Positions 46,622 through 56,223 are shown, counted from the first letter of the stretch. The stretch: 64,000 bases of DNA from Pedobacter foliorum (GCF_013266735.1 NZ_JABSNU010000002.1:558001-622000); one strand, 5' to 3'. Program-made: numbers and translations. Notes: a model not told the origin generated them from the sequence alone.

Positions 46622-46789
46622 AAGAAATATAAAACTGAAGTTCTTATTGGCTACAAACCAACTGAAGAAATAAATGATAGGCAAGAATATGCCAAAATTG
46701 AGAGAATTGGAGAGCATAATTTCGAAATTAAAAATATCCTTGACTCTTTATTCGGTAGGGATACCCATAATTATCGAGCCTTAGAATAA
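46622..46789 (+). pseudogene. Possible 3' remnant of a lost gene
   Basis: A 55-codon open frame without a start codon, bounded by a stop at 46619 and TAA at 46787. It reads TEVLIGYKPTEEINDRQEYA and then AKIERIGEHNFEIKNILDSL before LFGRDTHNYRALE, a composition more like a real soluble protein than random AT-rich sequence. No family is recognised. It may be the tail of a decayed gene; chance is not excluded. Confidence 0.3.
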
Positions 46790-46989
46790 ATGTATAACAA
46801 AATTAAAACATTACAAAGGGCTGTGAATCAGGTTGTATAATTGTGTGGTGTTGTTGCACACTTTTTTAAAAAGTCAAATGAGTTAAATGTGATAACCTTT
46901 TTATTTTGTGAGGTATGGCTTCTTTAATTGCAAAATTGATATTAACAATCACTTAACCGACTGTTAATATGTGCTTGCTTTTAGCCTCT

Positions 46990-46997
46990 TATTTTTG
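46990..46997 (+). promoter_or_regulatory. Putative -7 element of the PUL2 sigma gene
   Basis: TATTTTTG matches the Bacteroidota -7 consensus TAnnTTTG and lies 27 bases before the ATG at 47024. Transcription would then begin close to 47003, which argues against the in-frame TTG at 47000 as start. A clear -33 TTG at proper spacing was not found. Confidence 0.45.
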
Positions 46998-47023
46998 CTT
47001 TGGATAAAAGCAAACCATCAATT

Positions 47024-47608
47024 ATGATATTTAAGGGGTTACCAGATCGGACATTGATAGATCATTGTAAAGAGGGAAATGATAAAGCATTCAATGAACT
47101 TTTTAGGCGATACTTTAACAAGCTCTATCAATTTTCATTAAAATATGTGAAAGATGAATCCATTGCTGAGGGTTTGGTCTTAGATCTTCTGCTAAAGATT
47201 TGGCAAAAGAGTGACGAGATCAGAACTGATGGTGAGATTGCCCCTTATCTTTTTTCTGCAATGAAAAATACCCTGTTTAATCATATCCGTAAAAGACAGG
47301 AAGTCACAGTTCCTTTGGATTTAGTTTCCGAATGCGTAATGAAAAGTTCATCGCCTGCAGAAGACTTCGAGGCTAAAGAATTGCAGTTCGCTTATAGTAA
47401 CACGCTCACTCAACTGAGTCCGCAACGTAAAAAGGTATTTGTAATGAGTCGCGAGATGGATATGAATCATAAAGAAATTGCAGCTGAGCTGAAACTCTCC
47501 CTTAATACAGTTGAAAATCATATTAGCGCATCTATTAAATTTCTGCGCAGAGAACTGCAAAAACATACAGATATAGCGCTTCTTTTGGCCATCTGCTTTT
47601 TTCTGTAA
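47024..47608 (+). CDS. ECF sigma-70 factor (PUL2)
   Basis: A 194-residue FecI-like sigma factor starting MIFKGLPDRTLIDHCKEGND. Region 2 is KAFNELFRRYFNKLYQFSLK and VLDLLLKIWQKSDEI; region 4 is LTQLSPQRKKVFVMSREMDMNH followed by LSLNTVENHISASIKFLRREL. The hydrophobic end (IALLLAICFFL) is typical. The FecR gene starts 72 bases after its stop. It should activate the SusCD genes of PUL2 when the receptor is occupied. Confidence 0.93.
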   Translation: MIFKGLPDRTLIDHCKEGNDKAFNELFRRYFNKLYQFSLKYVKDESIAEGLVLDLLLKIWQKSDEIRTDGEIAPYLFSAMKNTLFNHIRKRQEVTVPLDLVSECVMKSSSPAEDFEAKELQFAYSNTLTQLSPQRKKVFVMSREMDMNHKEIAAELKLSLNTVENHISASIKFLRRELQKHTDIALLLAICFFL

Positions 47609-47680
47609 AATAATTTCATTTCCATTAGTGGTTGCCTTCAAAATATGTGTATTAACATATAGAAGCATCTAATTAATGAA

Positions 47681-48685
47681 ATGGAGCAACAGGTAAATAA
47701 GCAAATCATCCTAAAATATCTTAAAGGCGAGTGTTCTCCCTCCGAATTGCAAACGATGAATTTGTTTATGCAAAGGGAGGATGCCGAACAGCTTATTGAT
47801 CAGGTTTGGGCTGAGGAATGGGCAGATTTTCAGGAGCAACAGATTTCTGATCAGGAAATTGCAAACTGGAAAAATCGCTTTACAGAAGAGCGATTACAAG
47901 ACAATTCGGTATCGGCTAAGAGAACAGGGATTAAATTCTTTGCCCTTCGCTATGCAGCCGTATGGATAACCATGTTGCTCAGTTTAGGTGTATGGTTTGG
48001 TGTTTCGACTTTAAAAAAGCAGGAAAGCAATAAGGTGGCAGTAACCATGTTTGAACGTGTTAATGCCAATGGTCAGCGTGTTCAGATCCGTTTGTCAGAT
48101 AGTTCGATTGTGTATTTGGCAGGAGGGAGTAAGTTGAGATATCCCTCTCGTTTTACCGGAAACACACGTGAGATTAGCCTGGAAGGAGAAGCCTTTTTTG
48201 AAGTTGCTAAAAATCGCAAAAAGCCTTTTATTATTCATACGGGAGATGTGAGGACCCTGGTTGTGGGAACTTCATTCCGAATCAACGCTTTTAAGGATAA
48301 ACCATTTTTAGTAGAGGTGGCTACCGGAAAAGTACGAATAAGTCATCAACAGGGAAATCGTGAAAGCCAACTAGCTACACTCATACCCGGACAAAGCATG
48401 CTTTGGAAAAACAATCACGCAATATTAGGCGAAATAAATGCGGATGATGTATCTGAATGGAAAAACGGCAGATTGGTTTTCAATGGAGCTACCTTAAAGG
48501 AGATAGCCTCAGTGTTTGAGCGCTGGTACAATGTGGATATCAGCTTTAAACAACAAGTAAAAGCGGAGCAACACATCACCATAATGCTTACAGCTAACGT
48601 TCCTCTGTCTGATATTATGGAGGTGCTTGCCACAACAGGAAAATTCCAATATAAGATTAAGGGAAGACAGGTTATTATTAATTAA
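47681..48685 (+). CDS. FecR-type anti-sigma factor (PUL2)
   Basis: A 334-residue protein with a cytoplasmic N-terminus, one membrane span at about 88-108 and a periplasmic FecR domain (LSDSSIVYLAGGSKLRYPSR, ISLEGEAFFEVAKNRKKPFI). The DUF4974 domain closes the protein (ATLKEIASVFERWYNVDISF onward). It lies between its sigma gene and SusC, separated from SusC by a 175-base leader. Confidence 0.94.
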   Translation: MEQQVNKQIILKYLKGECSPSELQTMNLFMQREDAEQLIDQVWAEEWADFQEQQISDQEIANWKNRFTEERLQDNSVSAKRTGIKFFALRYAAVWITMLLSLGVWFGVSTLKKQESNKVAVTMFERVNANGQRVQIRLSDSSIVYLAGGSKLRYPSRFTGNTREISLEGEAFFEVAKNRKKPFIIHTGDVRTLVVGTSFRINAFKDKPFLVEVATGKVRISHQQGNRESQLATLIPGQSMLWKNNHAILGEINADDVSEWKNGRLVFNGATLKEIASVFERWYNVDISFKQQVKAEQHITIMLTANVPLSDIMEVLATTGKFQYKIKGRQVIIN

Positions 48686-48737
48686 CAGAATGCAAACTAA
48701 CAGCCTAAATATGTAACAGAGATACCAAAAACAAAAC

Positions 48738-48836
48738 CCGTCCCTGAAACCAGGAACGGATTTAGACAAATAAGCCACAAGTTTTCGACGACCATTTGGC
48801 TTAATGAATTGACAACAGATTTACCGCCATAGGCGG
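48738..48836 (+). promoter_or_regulatory. Structured leader before PUL2 SusC
   Basis: Three hairpins lie in the 175 bases between FecR and SusC: CCGTCCCTG/CAGGAACGG (48738-48746 and 48751-48759, one mismatch), TAAGCCA/TGGCTTA (48771-48777 and 48797-48803) and CCGCC-ATA-GGCGG (48824-48836). None has a T-run. This may be a regulatory leader or hold an internal promoter; function inferred. Confidence 0.4.
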
Positions 48837-48860
48837 GCAAACCCATTATTTAACAAAAAT

Positions 48861-51800
48861 ATGAAAAAAGGTTCAATCCTTCACTCAACAGTAAGACACA
48901 AACTTATCTTTCTCATGAAATGCTCCTCTATTTTATTGGTTGCAATCCTTACCTTAAGCAGTGTGCTATTTGCCAATGAGGCAAACAGTCAGAATCTGGA
49001 TAGGTTGAAAATTTCCCTTCACGTTGAAAAAGCAGGGATCAAAGAGAGTTTACTGGCTATTCAAAAACAGTCAAAATTGCGTTTTTCCATATCCGATGAT
49101 CTGCTTAATAAATACCCTAAAAATATTAAGCTCAATGAGGATGAAATCAGTGTAAAAAATGCGATCGAGCTCATTCTGAAAAACACAAACCTTCAGTACA
49201 GAATACTAAATGATTTTATACTAATTGAAACCAAACCGGTTCCTCAGCAGCCAGGTAAAATTACCGGGAAAATAATTGATGTTAAAGGCCAACCTCTGCC
49301 GGGTGCCAGCATCAGAATTGTGGAATTGAACAGAAATTTTTCAAACAACAACGATGGTTCTTTTAGCATAGATGTAAAGCCTGGTACATATAGTATTGAG
49401 GTTAAATACATGTCTTTTATCACCCAGCTCAAAAACGCCGTGGTTGTGGAAGAAGGTAAAAGTACTGCAGTAGACTTTGTTTTAAAAGAAGACACAGGTG
49501 TGCTTAATGAAGTTGTGGTAACTGCCCTGGGTATTAAAAAAGAAGTGAAAAAACTTGGCTATGCCGTTCAGGAAATTAAAAGTGAGGCCATAAACCGTGT
49601 ACCCACTAACAATTTTGCAACGCAGTTAAGCGGAAAAGTAGCGGGCTTAACCGTTTTCAATTCTCCTAACCTGATGCAGCAAACTAAAATTGAACTGAGG
49701 GGTAGAGAACCTTTAATGGTAATAGACGGTATTCCGGTTAATTCAAATACTTATGATATCAATGCATTGGATATCGAGAGCATTTCCGTTTTAAAGGGAG
49801 CTACTGCAGCAGCACTTTATGGCTCAAAAGGGCAAAATGGTGCCATCCAGATCACCACAAAATCAGCAGGAAAAGAAACTTCCATAGAGCTAAGCCAAAG
49901 GTCAATATTTAGGGCTGGATGGATAGTTTTCCCGGAAACCCAAAACCAATACGGAAATGGTGAACAGGGGAAATACGCCTACTTTGATGGAATGGGTAAC
50001 GGAACATTCGACAATGATTTTGTATGGGGTCCAAAAATGGATGTGAAAGATCCCTCAACAGCCAGCGGCTACTGGGAAACTCCTCAATGGGACAGTCCTT
50101 TAGATGCGAATGGTAAAAGAATACCTACCCCGTTTATTTCCAGAGGTAAAAACAACCTTAAAAACTTTCTGGAAACCGGAAGTACCATTAGTAATTATGC
50201 CTCTATATCCTCATCAAATGACAAGACCAGCATGAGATTGGGTTTAGGCTATGATTACACCAATGGAGAAGTTCCTTCTACTGAGCTAAAAAATTATAAC
50301 GCAACACTGAATGTAACCTCTCAGGCTACTGATCGTTTAAAATTATCGTCAACACTCCAGTTCAATAAACAGGACTCACCAAACTTTCCGCGCGTCAATT
50401 ATGGAAATACCAATATTCTGTATGGAATGCTGATATGGGCTGGAACGGATGTGGATATGCGGGATTTTAAAAATTATTGGAAAGCTGGTAAAGAGAATTA
50501 TGAGCCGGTTTACTTTAATTATTCCTGGATCAATAATCCATACTATATGGCTTATGAGCAAACACAATCTTTAAGCAGGAATAAGTTTTTTGGTGTTGGT
50601 AGCGCAGATTATCAGATCTCTAAATCCTTTAGTGCAACCTTAAGGCAAAGTGCTGAGGTTTCGGGAACAACCAATGAAATGAAATATCCTTATGGATACA
50701 TAGGCGCTAACGCCATCAAAGGAAATTATGAACTGACTGATGCAAATGTTTCGGAGTACAATACTGACGCATTTGTTAAGTACGCTTCTACTCAGGGTAA
50801 ATTCGGCATCAATGCTTTTGTAGGAGGAAGTATTAACTTTAAGCAGAATACGCTTCACAATTCAAAAACACAGGGCTTGCAGGTTCCCAAAATTTATAAC
50901 CTTTCTAACTCTATAGGTTCAGTTTTGTCAACCAATTCCTTAACGCAGTATGCCAGAAATAGCTTATTTGCTTCAGCAGATTTAAGTTATGATGATGCTT
51001 ACTTCTTGTCGTTAACAGAGCGTGTGGATGTTTCTTCAGCACTTCCGGAAACGAATAATCAATACAGTTACCCATCTGTTTCAGGTTCGGTAATCTTATC
51101 CAAACTGCTTGGTATGCCAAGCTCAAGTTTCCTTAAAGTAAGAGGATCGTGGGCAATGGTAAGAGCAGATTTAGCTCCTTACCAATACTCCAGCTATTAC
51201 AATCCTTCCATTATTTATGATGGAAACAACTCGGTAAGCTATTCTCCGGTTTTAGGGAATGAACAACTTAGGCCTCAAAAAACCACAGGATATGAACTGG
51301 GTACAAATGCTTCCTTTTTTGGAGGAAAACTAACAGTTGACCTAACAGCCTACAGGTATGTGGATTCGGAATCTATTTATGATCAAAATGCTTCGCTTGC
51401 TTCTGGCTTTACCAGATACAAGATCAATGGCAACAGGTTCAATCGCTTTGGTTTTGAAGCCATTTTAGGAACCAATTTAAAGATCAGTGATCAGGTAGAA
51501 CTGACCTCTACCGTTAACTGGAGTTTAAACAGGAACAAGCTTGCTGAGATTTATGGCGGAGCAGACAATTTGGGTGGTATTAAGGTTGGCGATCGGATGG
51601 ATTTGTATATGACCAATAATTCGATGCAGAAAGCCCCGGATGGCCAGTTGATCATTGGAGCCAACGGATTGCCGGTTAAGGATACGGAACTAAAAACATT
51701 AGGTCATATTGGTCCGGATTGGACAGCTAGTTGGTTTAACAATTTCAAGTTGTTTAAGCAGTTTAACTTCAGCTTTTTATTGGAAGGTCGTGTTGGCGGT

Positions 51801-52256
51801 ATAGATCAGGCAAATCTTAATCAGCAACTGTGGTACTCAGGTGCGCATCCTGATGCAGTAGGACCAGACCGTGAGGCCTATACTCGTGGAGAGCCTTATA
51901 TTGCAAAAGGTGTAAATCTGGTAAATGGCCAATATGTTCCAAATACCAACAAAACAACCTATAAAGATTTCTCAGAACAATATTGGTACCGCATGAATGG
52001 CGAATCCAATGTGTTTAGTCTAACTTTTCTTAAGCTTAGGGAAGTATCCATTGGTTACGACCTGCCAAAATCATTACTGGACAAGTTCAAATTGAACATT
52101 AAAGGGGCCTCCTTTAGTGTAGTAGGTTCAAATTTATTTATCGCCTCTGCGTTCCCGCTGTCTGATCCGGATATAGGTAATGGTGGAACTAATGGCAACC
52201 TACTTCAATTCCCTTCTTCAAGAAATGTAGGTTTTAACTTAAATGTGAAATTTTAA
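48861..52256 (+). CDS. SusC/RagA TonB-dependent receptor with STN domain (PUL2)
   Basis: An 1131-residue outer-membrane importer. The signal peptide ends near ANEANSQ. The STN domain covers about 50-125 (VEKAGIKESLLAIQKQSKLR), the carboxypeptidase-like domain about 133-212 (KITGKIIDVKGQPLPGASIR), the plug starts at EVVVTALGIKKEVKKLGYAV and has VIDGIPVNSN and GATAAALYGSKGQNGAI, then the barrel ends in NLNVKF. It signals through FecR and imports the ligand bound by the SusD encoded 11 bases downstream. Confidence 0.95.
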   Translation: MKKGSILHSTVRHKLIFLMKCSSILLVAILTLSSVLFANEANSQNLDRLKISLHVEKAGIKESLLAIQKQSKLRFSISDDLLNKYPKNIKLNEDEISVKNAIELILKNTNLQYRILNDFILIETKPVPQQPGKITGKIIDVKGQPLPGASIRIVELNRNFSNNNDGSFSIDVKPGTYSIEVKYMSFITQLKNAVVVEEGKSTAVDFVLKEDTGVLNEVVVTALGIKKEVKKLGYAVQEIKSEAINRVPTNNFATQLSGKVAGLTVFNSPNLMQQTKIELRGREPLMVIDGIPVNSNTYDINALDIESISVLKGATAAALYGSKGQNGAIQITTKSAGKETSIELSQRSIFRAGWIVFPETQNQYGNGEQGKYAYFDGMGNGTFDNDFVWGPKMDVKDPSTASGYWETPQWDSPLDANGKRIPTPFISRGKNNLKNFLETGSTISNYASISSSNDKTSMRLGLGYDYTNGEVPSTELKNYNATLNVTSQATDRLKLSSTLQFNKQDSPNFPRVNYGNTNILYGMLIWAGTDVDMRDFKNYWKAGKENYEPVYFNYSWINNPYYMAYEQTQSLSRNKFFGVGSADYQISKSFSATLRQSAEVSGTTNEMKYPYGYIGANAIKGNYELTDANVSEYNTDAFVKYASTQGKFGINAFVGGSINFKQNTLHNSKTQGLQVPKIYNLSNSIGSVLSTNSLTQYARNSLFASADLSYDDAYFLSLTERVDVSSALPETNNQYSYPSVSGSVILSKLLGMPSSSFLKVRGSWAMVRADLAPYQYSSYYNPSIIYDGNNSVSYSPVLGNEQLRPQKTTGYELGTNASFFGGKLTVDLTAYRYVDSESIYDQNASLASGFTRYKINGNRFNRFGFEAILGTNLKISDQVELTSTVNWSLNRNKLAEIYGGADNLGGIKVGDRMDLYMTNNSMQKAPDGQLIIGANGLPVKDTELKTLGHIGPDWTASWFNNFKLFKQFNFSFLLEGRVGGIDQANLNQQLWYSGAHPDAVGPDREAYTRGEPYIAKGVNLVNGQYVPNTNKTTYKDFSEQYWYRMNGESNVFSLTFLKLREVSIGYDLPKSLLDKFKLNIKGASFSVVGSNLFIASAFPLSDPDIGNGGTNGNLLQFPSSRNVGFNLNVKF

Positions 52257-52267
52257 CACTAGAACAG

Positions 52268-53713
52268 ATGACTAAGAAAATTATATACCTAATGGTAAGT
52301 GTTATTATTATGCTTACTGCTTGTAAACAAGAAAAATACAATAAGGATCCAAACCGTCCGACTGAGGTCGGCGCACAGGCAATTTTGCCAAACGTGATAT
52401 TTAATAGTTTTAAGAACCGTTATCCATGGCAACCCGGATTAGCAGTAAGACAGGCAACAGCCACTTCTGACAGACAGGCATTCCAAACCTATGAATGGGC
52501 AAATGGAGACTGGGCGGAATTTAACGTCCTTCGTGATGTGACTAAGATGATGGAAAGTGCAAAGGGTGCAAAGGAATATCTGGCAATCGGGAAAATCTTA
52601 AGAGCCCATAATTTCTTCTTTTTAACAAGAATGTATGGCTCTGTTCCTTATAATGATGCGCTTAAAGGGCAACAGTCCAATAATTACCAGCCTAAATATG
52701 ACAGTCAGAAAGATATTATAGTAGGCATATTGAACGAATTAGAAGAGGCCAATCAATTGCTGATTAAACCAGAAGCTGCAATTACCGGAGATATCTTATA
52801 CAACGGCGACCTTAAAAAGTGGCGTAAACTTGCCAACTCTTACAAATTGAGGATATTGTTGATGCTTAGCAAAAAGGAAAGTGATCAGGATTTGCAGGTG
52901 GCCAAACGTTTTAACGACATCATTTCTAATCCAGGTTTATACCCAATCTTTGAGCGTGATGAAGACGAAGCTAAAATAAGCTATCGTGATTATGAGAACA
53001 TACGTTATCCGCTTTACATGGATTTTAATGTTCGCAACAAACGCTTTATAGGTAAAACCCTTGCTGATTTGTTAAAGCGATTAGAAGATCCGCGTTTGTT
53101 CTATTATGCAACTCCATTTCTAAATGCTGCCGCACAAGGTAAAACGGGTTTCGATGCTTATGAAGGGATTGATGCTTCAAAATCGCTTACTGCCGCTACC
53201 GAAGATGCATCTACAGGTAATTATAGCCGTGTTAACAGTCGTAACTATACTGAGCTGCCTATTGGAAAGCCCTCACTTGGATTTAGCTATGCTGAATTGA
53301 TGTTGGCTATAGCCGAAGCAACTGAAAGAGGATGGGTACAGGCAAATGCAGCTATCTTCTACGAACATGCTGTTCAATCCTCATTCCAGTTTTATGATGT
53401 GGCAGGTTCAGCAGCAGCTTATCTGACTAAGAACCCACTTTCATCGGTAAAGGAAACTGCGTTGACTCAGCTTTATGAACAACGCTATATCTTATTCAAT
53501 GCCCAGTCAGATTTTGAATTGTTTTTTCATTACCACCGAACAAATTTCCCAGTAATTGTTAATGGTCAGGGGCAAGCTACTGCTATAGTTCCATTCCGCT
53601 TACTTTACCCTACAGATGAGCAAAGGGTAAACGCCGCAAATTATAAGGATGCGCTGAAAGCACAAGGTTTCAATGCAGATAATATCCTAATGAAACCATG
53701 GTTGTACCAATAA
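52268..53713 (+). CDS. SusD/RagB-type lipoprotein (PUL2)
   Basis: A 481-residue surface lipoprotein with lipobox LTAC (Cys19) and the start DPNRPTEVGAQAILPNVIFN typical of the SusD-like subgroup with a compact N-terminus. It has the TPR-like core (KKWRKLANSYKLRILLMLSK) and YAELMLAIAEATERGW and LYEQRYILFNAQSDFELFFH near the C-terminus. It should bind the substrate over the SusC barrel. The ligand is unknown; the downstream hydrolases suggest a compound other than a plain glycan. Confidence 0.92.
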   Translation: MTKKIIYLMVSVIIMLTACKQEKYNKDPNRPTEVGAQAILPNVIFNSFKNRYPWQPGLAVRQATATSDRQAFQTYEWANGDWAEFNVLRDVTKMMESAKGAKEYLAIGKILRAHNFFFLTRMYGSVPYNDALKGQQSNNYQPKYDSQKDIIVGILNELEEANQLLIKPEAAITGDILYNGDLKKWRKLANSYKLRILLMLSKKESDQDLQVAKRFNDIISNPGLYPIFERDEDEAKISYRDYENIRYPLYMDFNVRNKRFIGKTLADLLKRLEDPRLFYYATPFLNAAAQGKTGFDAYEGIDASKSLTAATEDASTGNYSRVNSRNYTELPIGKPSLGFSYAELMLAIAEATERGWVQANAAIFYEHAVQSSFQFYDVAGSAAAYLTKNPLSSVKETALTQLYEQRYILFNAQSDFELFFHYHRTNFPVIVNGQGQATAIVPFRLLYPTDEQRVNAANYKDALKAQGFNADNILMKPWLYQ

Positions 53714-53722
53714 TTTAAGGTG

Positions 53723-54997
53723 ATGAAAAGACTGATTGTAATTTTAATCTCGTTGGTATGCCTGCAAGAGTTTTCGCATGCCCAAAACAATAAACCAATT
53801 CCAGAATGGAAAGAAGGAAACCTGGACATTATCATTTTTAAAACCGGCAGAGGTGATGCCATATTCACCATTATGCCTGATGGTACGACTATGCTTTCTG
53901 ATCCGGGTGAATTGGATTTGACTGATCCCAGAACAGAATCAGACCGGAACTCCAAGGCCTATCCAAACGCTTCAAGATACGCTGATGAATGGATTGCTAG
54001 TTACATACGCCAGGTTAGTCCGTCTAAGAAACCCTCATTTGTAGATTATGCGTTTATTACACACTTTCATGATGATCACTACGGATTGATTTATGATGGT
54101 GCCAGAAAATCTAAGTACGGAGACTATTATTTGTCTGGTATGACAGGCGTAGGGGATCAGATCTCCTTTGGGAAAATTTTGGATAGAGGTTATCCGAATT
54201 ATAATACCCCTGTAGATATAAGAACGCAGCTTAAAAAGAGAAATGAGATTAAGGAATACAATACCCTGGTAAACTACATTCGCTATGCTGAAGAGAAAAA
54301 GAAGAAGGATGGCACAAAGATCGAACAATTTGAGGTAGGAAGTAATAAGCAGATCGTGTTGAACAATAATCCTAAAGCTTATCCTGATTTTTCAGTTAGG
54401 AATATACAAGGGAATGGTTGGGTTTGGAACAAGGCAACAGGAAAGAACTTCTATGTTTACCCGGATACGGCAACTTATGTTCCTTCGGAAAATGGTTTAA
54501 GTTTAGGTTACCTGATTAAGTACGGGAACTTCAAGTTTTATCATGGAGGAGATATTCCCGGGGTAGTTACTATTGGAAACCCTGAATATTATGATGTAGA
54601 ATCAAAAATGGCATCTTCGATAGGAAAGGTTGATGTAGCTATTGCCAATCATCATGGAGGACGTGATGTTTTGAATCCTTTATTTATCAAGACCCTGCAG
54701 CCTAGGGTTTGGTTTGAGGTGGTTTGGTCAAGCGACCAGCCCTCGCATGAGACCTTAACACGCATGCTTTCCAAATCCATTTATCCTGGAGAGCGGGATT
54801 TGTTTGCAACAGATATCTTAGCTGCAAACAAGGTGGTCATTGGCGATTTGATTGATAACTCCTATAAATCTACCAGCGGACACATCTGGCTACAGGTAAA
54901 GCCAGATGGAAGTTATACGGTATCTACCCTTGAAACCATCAACAATAAGCTGAGTCTCAAAAATTCCTATGGGCCTTACTACAGTGAAAAGAAATAG
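53723..54997 (+). CDS. Secreted metallo-beta-lactamase-fold hydrolase (PUL2)
   Basis: A 424-residue exported protein (signal peptide to about residue 20, SHAQ). The ATG at 53723 is chosen over the GTG at 53720. The MBL motif HxHxDH is complete in THFHDDHYGL (about residues 113-122), and further metal ligands are likely in FYHGGDIPG and ANHHGGRD. The opening DIIIFKTGRGDAIFTIMPDG resembles the ComEC/Rec2-type MBL domain, a group that includes nucleases and phosphodiesterases. It starts a few bases after SusD, so it is part of the operon, and probably acts on the PUL2 substrate in the periplasm or outside. Confidence 0.88.
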   Translation: MKRLIVILISLVCLQEFSHAQNNKPIPEWKEGNLDIIIFKTGRGDAIFTIMPDGTTMLSDPGELDLTDPRTESDRNSKAYPNASRYADEWIASYIRQVSPSKKPSFVDYAFITHFHDDHYGLIYDGARKSKYGDYYLSGMTGVGDQISFGKILDRGYPNYNTPVDIRTQLKKRNEIKEYNTLVNYIRYAEEKKKKDGTKIEQFEVGSNKQIVLNNNPKAYPDFSVRNIQGNGWVWNKATGKNFYVYPDTATYVPSENGLSLGYLIKYGNFKFYHGGDIPGVVTIGNPEYYDVESKMASSIGKVDVAIANHHGGRDVLNPLFIKTLQPRVWFEVVWSSDQPSHETLTRMLSKSIYPGERDLFATDILAANKVVIGDLIDNSYKSTSGHIWLQVKPDGSYTVSTLETINNKLSLKNSYGPYYSEKK

Positions 54998-55045
54998 CCC
55001 TTTATTAAGTTGTATAAAATTTTAATAACCCTTTAAGTCATATTT

Positions 55046-56140
55046 GTGAGAAAGTTAATTCTTCTTTTTATAGCCGTTAGTATGTTTGGACAACTACGTG
55101 CACAAGATCTAAAAACTAAAAATATAATCATTGTTACCCTTGATGGCTTTCGCTGGCAAGAGCTTTACCGAGGTGCAGATTCAGCCCTCCTCAATTCAAA
55201 ATTCACTAAGGATAAGGATGAAATGACCAGAAAATTCTGGGCACCGGATGCGGCTAGTCGCCGAAAACTGCTATTGCCTTTTTTCTGGAATGTAATTGCA
55301 GAAAAGGGACAACTATACGGTAACAGGGATATGGGGAATAAAAGTGAGGTGGCCAACCCATATCATTTCTCCTATCCGGGATACAATGAAATCCTTACCG
55401 GTTTCCCGGATGTAAGAATCAATTTTAACGACCCTAATCCAAATCCCAACGTCAACGTTCTTGAGTATTTAAATAAGCAAAAGGGATTTGAGAATAAGGT
55501 GGCTGCATTTACTTCATGGCATATTTTTCCGGCGATATTGAATGAAAAGCGTTCGGGATTATTGATCAATTCTGGTTATGCCAATTTCAAAGATCCTAAA
55601 GCCAATGAACGATTGAAGTATTTAAGTGAAATCCAGCACAAGGTACCTGAGCTGCTCGGGCCAGATATACGCCTTGACTTTTTAACCTTCGAACTTGGCA
55701 AAGCATACCTTAAGCAATATAAACCACGTGTGTTGTATATGGGGTTTGCTGAAACAGATGATTTGGCACATGAAGGCAGTTATAAGTTCTATTTACAGTC
55801 GGCCAATAAAGAAGATGGGTTTTTGAATGAACTGTGGCAATACCTGCAAAGCGATCCGCAGTATAAGGATAAAACCACGCTAATCATTACCAGCGATCAC
55901 GGAAGGGGTGAGGCACCATTGGAAAAATGGATGGGTCATGGAACGGATACACCAAACTCGGAACAATCGTGGTTTGCTGTAATAGGCCCTGATACTCCGC
56001 CAACCGGAATAGTAAAAACACAAACTACCACCTATCATAAGCAATTGGCTCAAACCATTTCCAATTTGCTTGGCTTCGATTTTAAAGCTGCCGCAGGGCA
56101 CGAAGTTGGTGATGCTGTAGGCAGTGTTACCGGGAAGTAA
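55046..56140 (+). CDS. Secreted alkaline-phosphatase-superfamily phosphodiesterase/sulfatase-like (PUL2)
   Basis: A 364-residue exported protein starting with GTG; no better ATG exists before the signal peptide MRKLILLFIAVSMFGQLRAQ. Metal ligands of the superfamily are visible: Asp in VTLDGFRWQE, Asp/His in ETDDLAHEG, Asp-His in TSDHGRGE and His in GHGTDTP. The nucleophile position is in FSYPGYNEILTG, likely the Ser in place of the Thr of NPP-type enzymes. It should cleave phosphomono- or diesters (less likely sulfates). It follows the MBL gene after 48 bases and ends the operon at a hairpin. Confidence 0.88.
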   Translation: MRKLILLFIAVSMFGQLRAQDLKTKNIIIVTLDGFRWQELYRGADSALLNSKFTKDKDEMTRKFWAPDAASRRKLLLPFFWNVIAEKGQLYGNRDMGNKSEVANPYHFSYPGYNEILTGFPDVRINFNDPNPNPNVNVLEYLNKQKGFENKVAAFTSWHIFPAILNEKRSGLLINSGYANFKDPKANERLKYLSEIQHKVPELLGPDIRLDFLTFELGKAYLKQYKPRVLYMGFAETDDLAHEGSYKFYLQSANKEDGFLNELWQYLQSDPQYKDKTTLIITSDHGRGEAPLEKWMGHGTDTPNSEQSWFAVIGPDTPPTGIVKTQTTTYHKQLAQTISNLLGFDFKAAAGHEVGDAVGSVTGK

Positions 56141-56159
56141 ACATTTTTAATTTTTTACT

Positions 56160-56200
56160 AAGCCATGAGCCTTACTTTGTAAAAAGTAGGTTCATGGCTT
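56160..56200 (+). terminator. Hairpin terminator of PUL2
   Basis: AAGCCATGA (56160-56168) pairs exactly with TCATGGCTT (56192-56200), and the inner CCTTACTTT/AAAAGTAGG region extends the stem. It begins 19 bases after the last PUL2 stop codon and lies between convergent genes. The T-run is weak. Confidence 0.7.
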
Positions 56201-56223
56201 TAGATAGGTAGATATCTGTATTA

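Larger units (their letters stand above)
46446..47023. other. Long spacer before PUL2
   Basis: A 578-base region without an intact gene. It contains a short coding-like remnant (46622-46789) and the likely sigma promoter near 46990; the rest is AT-rich and shows nothing recognisable. Confidence 0.5.

Noticed and set aside
47000..47023. TTG start for the PUL2 sigma factor
   Set aside because: It would lie at or before the transcription start predicted from TATTTTTG at 46990; the ATG at 47024 fits better.
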